Source of the DNA: UBA5177 sp002413265
Lineage (GTDB): Bacteria; Chloroflexota; UBA5177
Direction: 5' to 3'
NCBI GenBank assembly: GCA_036752825.1
Contig: DAIORV010000087.1
Coordinates: 1-9,537 of the forward strand
DNA length: 9,537 nt
Positions 1-5,244 of this stretch are shown piece by piece (positions within the stretch are counted from its first letter, which is position 1; the number at the start of each line of letters is the position of its first letter). Both the position numbers and the translations under genes were made by a program. The notes under the pieces were generated by a model. That model was given only the letters and a program-made list of their open reading frames with translations, was not told the origin of the DNA and ran no database searches.

Positions 1-1605
1 CAGCATGTGCTTGCGGAGTGGTACTTCCTTTAAGAAGAGCGTGACCACGAAGCCCACCGCCATGAATGCGAGTGCCAAACGGAACAACGGCTGCATCGTC
101 AGTGCCAGTCCGTCTCGTACCGCGAAAATGAACTGACCGTATAAGTTCACTCCTCTGGAGCCGACGTGCGCGAACTGCGAGCGGATCGCCGTCTGCGCTT
201 CGGCCGAGATCAGCGTGTTGGGGTCGATGTTCGACAGGTGCTGCTTGGTCATAAATGTGCGAAGCGGCGAGGACAGGTGCGCCTGGAAGTTCGATCGGAA
301 GCCACTGTTCAGCAGCGCTCCCATGATCGGCACTCCCACTGCCCCTCCGAGCGACAGAAAGAACTGGCGCGTGCTGGTCACCTGGCCGAGCACGTTGTGC
401 GGGAACGCGTTCTGAACGGCGATCGTGAATAGGGGCATGGTGGATCCGATACCCACACCCAAGATCACCATGTTTCGCACCACGTCGAGATTGGAGCTGT
501 GGACGGTCAAAAGTCCGAACAGAAACAGCCCGACGCACGCTATGGCAAGACCACCAAGCGCGAGCAGTCGGTACCTCCCGGTCCGCGAAACCAGCTGTCC
601 GCTGACCGTGCTCCCCACCACGAAGCCGACCATCATCGGGGCGAGTACCACGCCGGAGTCCTGCGCGCTCGTCCCCACCACTCCCTGCACGAAGAGCGGG
701 ACGAACATGATCGAGCCGTACATGCCAAGTGCCACGCAGAAGGTAGCGGCCATGGATGTGATGAAGATGCTGTTCTTGAAGAATGCAGGCGCTATGATCG
801 GCTCGCTGGTATGAAGCTCCTGCCAAACAAACAGAACCAGCCCGAGGACTCCGACACCGAAGGCCGCCAGCACCCGGGGCGACGTCCACGGCATGCTCTC
901 GCCGAGCCAGGTAATTGCCAGCAGCAACGGCAGCAAGCCCATAACCAGCAGCGCCATACCCGCGTAGTCGATTTTCACCTTGCCGGGCACCCGGATCGAA
1001 GGGAGCGCGTACAGCAGGGCAACCAGCGGAATCACGGCAAACGGAATGTTGATCCAGAAAACCCAGCGCCAGGAGAACTGATCGGTCAGCCACCCTCCCA
1101 GCGTCGGTCCGATAATCGACGCCAGGCCGAAGACCGACATGATCACCCCGATCCACTTGCCGCGCTCCTGGGGCGTGAAGATGTCGCCGATGGTTATCTG
1201 AGATAGCGCCTGAAGCCCTCCCGCGCCCATTCCCGCTATGGCGCGCGCTGCTACCAGAACCTCCATGCTCTGGGCAAAGCCGGCGATTGTGTTGCCCACG
1301 ATGTACAACGCGATGGCGACCACGTACAGAGGCTTGCGCCCGAAGACATCCGAGAGCTTTCCGTACACCGGAATGACGATCGCCGACGCCAGAATGAAGG
1401 CTGTGAACACCCACGCGTAGAGTGGCAGACCGTGCAAGTCGCTGATGATATTCGGCAGCGCGGTGCTGACCACGGTCTGCGCCATGGATGAGAAGAACAT
1501 CACGACCATCACCGCGCCCAGCACCTCGTAGCGCTGCGAGCCGTGAAGGATGTGTGCGGAGCCCGATGTTGGGAGGTCGTACGGGGCGGATTGCTCAGCC
1601 GTCAT
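1..1605 (-). CDS. DHA2-family MFS drug exporter (14 TM helices), partial
   Basis: The frame is open from an ATG at 1605 to the window edge: 535 codons without a stop, so only the last few residues are likely missing (DHA2 proteins are usually about 500-560 residues). Visible motifs are TALPNI after helix 1 (residues 48-53), loop 2-3 motif A GKLSDVFGRK (82-91), and antiporter motif C around residues 160-171 ending in GPTLGG. About 14 hydrophobic segments can be drawn, with a long hydrophilic loop (about 436-502) before the last one, as in QacA/EmrB-type proton-driven exporters of the inner membrane. The position in helix 1 that usually carries an acidic residue before QTxV is Ala42 here. The gene lies 36 nt downstream of the marR gene on the same strand, so co-transcription and control by that repressor are likely. 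A GAGG lies about 14 nt before the ATG, a weak ribosome site. The substrate cannot be told from sequence. Confidence 0.9.
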   Translation of the reverse strand, partial: MTAEQSAPYDLPTSGSAHILHGSQRYEVLGAVMVVMFFSSMAQTVVSTALPNIISDLHGLPLYAWVFTAFILASAIVIPVYGKLSDVFGRKPLYVVAIALYIVGNTIAGFAQSMEVLVAARAIAGMGAGGLQALSQITIGDIFTPQERGKWIGVIMSVFGLASIIGPTLGGWLTDQFSWRWVFWINIPFAVIPLVALLYALPSIRVPGKVKIDYAGMALLVMGLLPLLLAITWLGESMPWTSPRVLAAFGVGVLGLVLFVWQELHTSEPIIAPAFFKNSIFITSMAATFCVALGMYGSIMFVPLFVQGVVGTSAQDSGVVLAPMMVGFVVGSTVSGQLVSRTGRYRLLALGGLAIACVGLFLFGLLTVHSSNLDVVRNMVILGVGIGSTMPLFTIAVQNAFPHNVLGQVTSTRQFFLSLGGAVGVPIMGALLNSGFRSNFQAHLSSPLRTFMTKQHLSNIDPNTLISAEAQTAIRSQFAHVGSRGVNLYGQFIFAVRDGLALTMQPLFRLALAFMAVGFVVTLFLKEVPLRKHML

Positions 1606-1641
1606 CTGTTGGGTATGGTCCTCAAAAAATAGTCCGGGTGC

Positions 1642-2136
1642 TTAACAGGCCCGCGTGTATGCAGGGTCGGAATCTGGCAGGGCTCGGACCAGAGCTTCGT
1701 ATCCGGCCACCAAGCCTTCGACCTCGTTGTCCGAGAGGCACGTCAAGATCGGGACCAGCCGCTCGTGTCGGAGGCGTCGGGTCTCCTCGTGAGCTCGAAG
1801 GCCCTCTGCGGTAACCAAGATGCAGACCTCCCGATGATCGCGCGAGCTTCGCTGCCGTGTGACCAAACCCTTGCGTTCGAGCGCGTCAACCGCCCTCACG
1901 ATCGTCGGCACCGAAAGCTCGAGAGCCTCGGCCAGCGCGGACATATTAAGACCCTCCGCGTGATCGACTTTCTGTAGGATGGCGAACTGGGTCTGCGTCA
2001 GCTTCAATGGCGTTTGTCGGCGCTTGAAGTCCCGCGCCGCCCACCTCGCCAAACGCTCCCGCGCCGCAATCAGCCGCTCCGCCATCTCTTCCCTAGAAAC
2101 ACGGGTCGCGGACTCGCCCCGCTTCTCCTCAACCAT
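1642..2136 (-). CDS. MarR-family transcriptional regulator
   Basis: This 164-residue protein has the size and layout of MarR repressors: N- and C-terminal helices for dimerisation around a winged helix-turn-helix at about residues 45-110. The recognition helix region is SVPTIVRAVDALERKGLV (75-92). The wing carries the family signature of Arg/Asp/Arg residues (SSRDHRE, 97-103) followed by ILVTAEG. MarR proteins bind palindromes in their own promoters and release DNA on binding phenolic or drug-like ligands. The gene sits first in a probable two-gene operon with the MFS exporter and is divergent from an SRPBCC gene, so both may be targets. ATG start at 2136 was chosen; GAG sits 7 nt upstream. 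Eighteen extra residues rich in charge precede the first dimer helix. Family assignment is secure; the ligand is unknown. Confidence 0.92.
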   Translation of the reverse strand: MVEEKRGESATRVSREEMAERLIAARERLARWAARDFKRRQTPLKLTQTQFAILQKVDHAEGLNMSALAEALELSVPTIVRAVDALERKGLVTRQRSSRDHREVCILVTAEGLRAHEETRRLRHERLVPILTCLSDNEVEGLVAGYEALVRALPDSDPAYTRAC

Positions 2137-2155
2137 CTACATCTCACAATGATTA

Positions 2156-2173
2156 GTAGTGCTACAGATTATA
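2156..2173 (-). promoter_or_regulatory. Putative marR promoter -10 and overlapping operator palindrome
   Basis: On the minus strand, TATAAT (2173 to 2168) is a perfect -10 hexamer 32 nt upstream of the marR ATG. It is followed at once by GTAGCACTAC (2165-2156), an inverted repeat GTAG-N2-CTAC lying where transcription would start. No good -35 is seen at the expected spacing (GAGGAC). A site over the -10/+1 is where autoregulating MarR proteins commonly bind. The same stretch reads TATACA on the plus strand, so it could also serve the divergent SRPBCC gene. The palindrome is short, so this is an inference. Confidence 0.4.
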
Positions 2174-2239
2174 CATCGCGACCTGCGTCCGTCCTCCCCG
2201 CCAAACTTCGCGTGCTACCGTTTTTCAAGGACCCAAAAC

Positions 2240-2761
2240 ATGACCGACACCCAATCTCCAGGTCTCCAAGAAGGCGCCGAGCTTCTCTCCTACGGCTCCA
2301 GCATTCGCATAAACGCCCCACCGAAGCGGGTCTTCGCGATCGTGTCGGATCTAGCTCGCTCGCCGGAGTGGGCCGGCTCCGGCGCCATCCGCTCGATCAG
2401 CAAAACAACTGAGGGACCTATAGGGCCGGGTACCAAATACCAGTCCTCCGAGAAGATCACGATGCCCTACAAGGCCGAGACCGAGATCGCTGTCTTCCAG
2501 CCCGAAGAGCTCATAGTCTGGGGGTCGAAACCCGTCGGCGAGCGCGTCCCACGACACCGTTGGTCATTCCGTCTCGCTCCCGATGGCGAGGGCACCATTC
2601 TCGAGCACCAGGTCCGCGTAGCTCGCGCCCGCGGAGTTATGGGCTGGATCCAGCGCCTTGGCTTCCTCTTCACGAAGCCCAAGAAGCGCGTCCCGACGGG
2701 CATGGACCAGACCCTGATCAATGTGAAGAAGCTGGCGGAGCAGGAAGCGAAGTCGAGCTAG
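2240..2761 (+). CDS. SRPBCC (START/polyketide cyclase-like) small protein
   Basis: This is a 173-residue protein from ATG 2240, which has AAGG 9 nt upstream. The frame extends up to a GTG at 2159, but that start would lie on top of the marR promoter and has no ribosome site. Residues 20-50 read as the family opening: a beta strand SIRINAPPKRVF, then a helix ending in SPEW. A glycine-rich turn (GPIGPGTKY) and later strands WSFRLAPDGEGTILEHQV (108-125) complete the helix-grip pattern. A C-terminal helix (about 152-170) would close the hydrophobic cavity. Such proteins bind small hydrophobic ligands or act as cyclases or dehydrases. There is no signal peptide, so it is probably cytosolic. Its position opposite marR suggests it belongs to the same ligand response. 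Its last codons overlap the end of the HD-GYP gene. Substrate and activity are unknown. Confidence 0.8.
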   Translation: MTDTQSPGLQEGAELLSYGSSIRINAPPKRVFAIVSDLARSPEWAGSGAIRSISKTTEGPIGPGTKYQSSEKITMPYKAETEIAVFQPEELIVWGSKPVGERVPRHRWSFRLAPDGEGTILEHQVRVARARGVMGWIQRLGFLFTKPKKRVPTGMDQTLINVKKLAEQEAKSS

Positions 2762-4758
2762 TTCGCCGAAGCCGCTCTTCCGAACTCGAGAGCATCCGTG
2801 CTGAGCACCCGTCGATAGACCTCTTTCTCGATGAAGAGATCGAGGATCTCACGATCGAGCCCACCGTCTTTCACTTCATAGCCGAGAATGTCGAGCGCGC
2901 GTGCCAGCGGCACCGCCGCCTTGTACGGGCGATCCGAAGCCGTTAGGGCATCGAAAATGTCGGATACCGTCATCATCTTTGCTTGAATGGGAATCTCAGC
3001 CGCCTGAAGATGCCGCGGATACCCGCGTCCATTCAGCTTCTCGTGATGCGCGTAGGCGATGTTCGGGATCCCTTGTAGATCCTTGGTCCATGGAATCTGA
3101 CTAAGAAAATTGAAGCTGTGCGTGACGTGCGACTCGATCTCCTTCCGCTCCTCCTCGTTCAGCGTTCCCTTTCGAATCGAGACGTTGACCATGTCGTCAT
3201 CGTCGATCAGGGGCATGATCATGCCGTCCGGCATCACCACCGTTCGCTCGGCTACCTGGATCAGCCACTGCAGGCGCTCCTCCTCCAGCACGCTCGGCTC
3301 GTTCGCCGCGATTACGACTTGAAGCGCACTGTCGAGATCGGAAAGCGCGGCGTCGCACTCCTCCAGCAGGATTGGCTCCTGCGCGCGGTACCGGTCCCGG
3401 CCGTTCTCCAAGACGAAATCCAGCCGATCGTTTAGGGACCTGTTCTCTATCTGCTGACGTGCGATCCGAAAGCGGCTTTGAACCTCCTGCAGCTTCCAGT
3501 CGTAGAGCTTCTTCGCCTTTACCAGCACGTGTTCGCGTACGCCGACCTTGCCGAAGTCATGCAGGAGTCCCGCGTACTCCAGCTCCTTGAGCTGTTCGAC
3601 TGAGAAGTGCACGTCACGCCAGCGGTCACGCTGCACCTCGTTGATCGCTTCCGCCAGCCCGACTGTCAGCCTCGCCACTCGATCGGAGTGACCGAAGGTG
3701 GTGGGGTCTCGAGCTTCGATCGCGGTCACCGATGCGCGAACGAATCCGGCGAACAGACGCTGGATGTTCTCCAGCAGCATCTGGTTCTCGAGTGCCACCG
3801 CCGCCTGGCTGGCGAAGGAAGAGAGCACCTGCTCGTCCTCCGCCGTGAACGGCTGGACCTCCCGAGCCGCGTTCTCCGGAGTGAGCGTCGTTGCGAAGTC
3901 CCGCTTGCGATTGAGCAGCTGGATGACGCCGACGACGTTACCCTCGTGGTTCTCCATCGGCACGGCCAACACGGAGGTGGTCCGATAGCCAAACGTTTCG
4001 TCGAACCACTTGTTAAAGGAATAGGGAGCGTCGGCCGGGAGGTCGTAGACATCGTCGATTCGCTGAATCTGCCACGTCACCGCCACGTATCCGGAAACGC
4101 TCGCCGTACTCATAGGCATGACCTGGCGTTGGTAGGGCGCGTCCACCGAGTCGTTCTGGCTGTACTGGAAGACGAGCGACTTTTCCTTGTTCTCGTCCTC
4201 CTCGATGAGATACAGGGTCCCCGCGTCGGCCGACGTCGCCTCGCGGCTGGTCCGCAAGATGAGGTGCTGCAGCGTCGCCAGATCCTTCTCCGCCGACAAT
4301 GCGATCCCGACCCGATGAACCTCCTCCATCTGCTGAGTCCTGCGCTCCAATTCGCGGTGCGCCTCCGCCAGCTTGAGACGCAGCTCGATGGCGCGCAAGG
4401 CCGTCTCCACCACGCCGCGCAGGGCGGACGCAGTCACCGGCTCCTCGAGCCGCACCGTAATGGCGTCAGGCCCGTCCAGATCAGGAGGGAGCTCGGATTC
4501 CTCTTCGCCCGTGACGATGACGGCGCTGCCTGGCCGCTGCATCGCGACCACAAAGGTTCGCCGCCGGTCGTCGGGCAGAGCGATCCACCATGATGCGGCT
4601 ACCAGATATATGACCGGAGTGTTCACGGAGCCGTGCTTTTCAGGTCCCTCAAGAGGCTGGAACCTTACCCCGAATCGCTCCAGCGACCCGCTGACCCTGG
4701 GCAAATCAATGTCGGGACTGTATCGAATCTCGGCCAGCGCAGTAGAAATGTCAGTCAC
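2758..4758 (-). CDS. GAF and HD-GYP domain protein, predicted cyclic-di-GMP phosphodiesterase
   Basis: This 666-residue protein starts at GTG 4758; purine-rich GGGGAG abuts it and AAGG lies about 10 nt upstream. Residues 1-125 resemble a degenerate receiver domain by their strand pattern and a C-terminal EPVTASALRGVVETAL helix, but no phosphoacceptor is clear. A charged coiled coil (about 122-148) leads to a GAF sensor domain (about 150-328, with SVLAVPM and VVGVIQLLNRK strands). A second helix (about 318-348) connects to the HD-GYP domain. Metal ligands are present in order: His357 (GHSDRV), His400-Asp401 (HDFGK), His544 (IESH), His571-His572 (HHEKLNGRGYP) and Asp600 (VSDIFDAL). HD-GYP enzymes hydrolyse cyclic-di-GMP to pGpG or GMP, so an active cytosolic enzyme controlled by a small-molecule GAF ligand is likely. 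About 100 residues are inserted between HDxGK and IESH compared with the usual spacing. The gene converges on the SRPBCC gene with a 4-nt overlap at the stops. The pairing of domains is clear; the GAF ligand is not. Confidence 0.9.
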   Translation of the reverse strand: MTDISTALAEIRYSPDIDLPRVSGSLERFGVRFQPLEGPEKHGSVNTPVIYLVAASWWIALPDDRRRTFVVAMQRPGSAVIVTGEEESELPPDLDGPDAITVRLEEPVTASALRGVVETALRAIELRLKLAEAHRELERRTQQMEEVHRVGIALSAEKDLATLQHLILRTSREATSADAGTLYLIEEDENKEKSLVFQYSQNDSVDAPYQRQVMPMSTASVSGYVAVTWQIQRIDDVYDLPADAPYSFNKWFDETFGYRTTSVLAVPMENHEGNVVGVIQLLNRKRDFATTLTPENAAREVQPFTAEDEQVLSSFASQAAVALENQMLLENIQRLFAGFVRASVTAIEARDPTTFGHSDRVARLTVGLAEAINEVQRDRWRDVHFSVEQLKELEYAGLLHDFGKVGVREHVLVKAKKLYDWKLQEVQSRFRIARQQIENRSLNDRLDFVLENGRDRYRAQEPILLEECDAALSDLDSALQVVIAANEPSVLEEERLQWLIQVAERTVVMPDGMIMPLIDDDDMVNVSIRKGTLNEEERKEIESHVTHSFNFLSQIPWTKDLQGIPNIAYAHHEKLNGRGYPRHLQAAEIPIQAKMMTVSDIFDALTASDRPYKAAVPLARALDILGYEVKDGGLDREILDLFIEKEVYRRVLSTDALEFGRAASAN
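2760..2786. terminator. Hairpin at convergent gene ends, possible weak bidirectional terminator
   Basis: AGTTCG (2760-2765) pairs with CGAACT (2781-2786), and after a two-base CC bulge GAAG (2768-2771) pairs with CTTC (2777-2780), closing a 5-nt loop. The hairpin starts at the shared stop codons of the SRPBCC and HD-GYP genes and lies in the last codons of the latter. Neither side has a T-run, so it is not a classical intrinsic terminator. It could help Rho-dependent ending or protect RNA ends, or be chance. Confidence 0.3.
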
Positions 4759-5017
4759 TCTCCCCGCCTTTCAGCGCCCTCACCCTACTACACCAGAACT
4801 CACTTGACAAGGCTCACCACGGAACTGTGCCGTCAGCCCTAATTAGGGGCTAACCACGCGATCCGATCCCCATTCCACGCGCCCTGCGCACTCCGCATCC
4901 CACTCCAGCGGCTGATTCGGTTAGGCACAACATCTAGCCTTCCCCTTCTCATTCCCACCACTACAGGTGGTAATCCCCCTCTTCCCTTGGGTACACTTAG
5001 CCACAACCGAATAGCCA
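4759..5017. other. Non-coding spacer between divergent HD-GYP and purine genes
   Basis: No convincing gene is seen. The stretch must hold the promoters for both flanking transcripts. TTGACA (4804-4809, plus strand) is a perfect -35 hexamer, but no matching -10 follows at 17 nt. TACACT (4992-4997) is a fair -10 about 20 nt before the riboswitch but lacks a clear -35. A pyrimidine-rich run covers about 4938-4990 and includes a small hairpin, CCACC (4955-4959) with GGTGG (4966-4970). No T-run follows it, so it is not a terminator. Promoters therefore remain unassigned. Confidence 0.5.
4835..4851. promoter_or_regulatory. Palindrome centred on CCCTAATTAGGG, possible operator
   Basis: CCCTAATTAGGG (4837-4848) is a perfect 12-bp palindrome with an AT core, extended as AGC/GCT arms with a one-base offset to 4835-4851. 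It lies 77 nt upstream of the HD-GYP start codon and about 170 nt upstream of the riboswitch, a place suited to a dimeric regulator acting on either transcript. No T-run adjoins it. No cognate regulator is recognised. Confidence 0.35.
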
Positions 5018-5086
5018 CTCGTATAAGCCCGGGAATATGGCTCGGGAGTCTCTACCAGGCAGCCGGAAACTGTCATAGGCTACGAG
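5018..5086 (+). ncRNA. Purine riboswitch aptamer (guanine-type)
   Basis: The stretch folds as the three-way junction of the purine riboswitch (Rfam RF00167 type). P1 is CTCGTA (5018-5023) with TACGAG (5081-5086). P2 is CCCGGG (5028-5033) with CTCGGG (5041-5046, one G-T pair), closing the loop AATATGG. J2/3 reads GTCTCTACC (5048-5056), matching the hallmark GTTTCTACC. P3 is GGCAG (5058-5062) with CTGTC (5070-5074), closing the loop CCGGAAA. GG of L2 (5039-5040) can pair with CC of L3 (5063-5064) to form the kissing loops. T5049, T5053 and C5080 correspond to U47, U51 and C74 of the B. subtilis xpt aptamer. The C at the last site is the guanine or hypoxanthine discriminator. Deviations are one or two extra bases on the 3' side of lower P3 (5075-5077), G5079 in place of A73, and a G-A opposition at the base of P2. 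It sits 158 nt before purL, the expected context for feedback by purines. Confidence 0.88.
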
Positions 5087-5244
5087 GAAAGCGCATCTAG
5101 GGTTCCGCGTCACCCTCCATTTGTGGCGGCTGGTCCAAGCGATGCGGGTGGTTTCGCACCATCACACCGAAGGGACAAAAGCCCCGGCGGATAGGTTTCC
5201 TCATCGATGGACGAGGGCTGAACAGTCTCGACATTGGAGGAAAC
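5084..5244 (+). promoter_or_regulatory. Riboswitch expression platform with competing anti-Shine-Dalgarno
   Basis: GAGGAAA occurs at 5084-5090, spanning the 3' strand of P1, and again at 5237-5243, where it forms the purL ribosome binding site (GGAGG 5236-5240, four bases before GTG). TTTCCTC (5196-5202) is complementary to both. With the ribosome site it forms 8 pairs (GTTTCCTC 5195-5202 with GAGGAAAC 5237-5244). With the P1 copy it forms 7 pairs, which is incompatible with P1. No hairpin plus T-run is present, so control is predicted at translation: ligand-bound P1 frees TTTCCTC to cover the ribosome site. A second stretch, CCTCCA (5114-5119), could also pair with TGGAGG (5235-5240). A local hairpin GGTGGT/ACCATC (5147-5152 with 5158-5163) lies in between. 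This is read from base pairing and has not been calculated energetically. Confidence 0.65.

Noticed and set aside
499..1206. Plus-strand open frame of 235 residues
   Set aside because: It is antisense to the clear MFS transporter and its translation is rich in His, Arg and Gln with no domain pattern; it is a frame shadow in GC-rich DNA.
2159..2239. Longer SRPBCC start at GTG 2159
   Set aside because: It overlaps the putative marR promoter, has no ribosome site and adds residues that do not fit the family; ATG 2240 has AAGG at good spacing.
3607..4593. Plus-strand open frame of 328 residues
   Set aside because: It lies opposite the GAF/HD-GYP gene, whose motifs are unmistakable; composition is His/Arg/Leu-rich and no family is recognisable.
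5099..5116. AGGGT/ACCCT hairpin as an intrinsic terminator after the riboswitch
   Set aside because: The stem is only 5 bp with an 8-nt loop and no T-run follows, so transcription termination is not supported.
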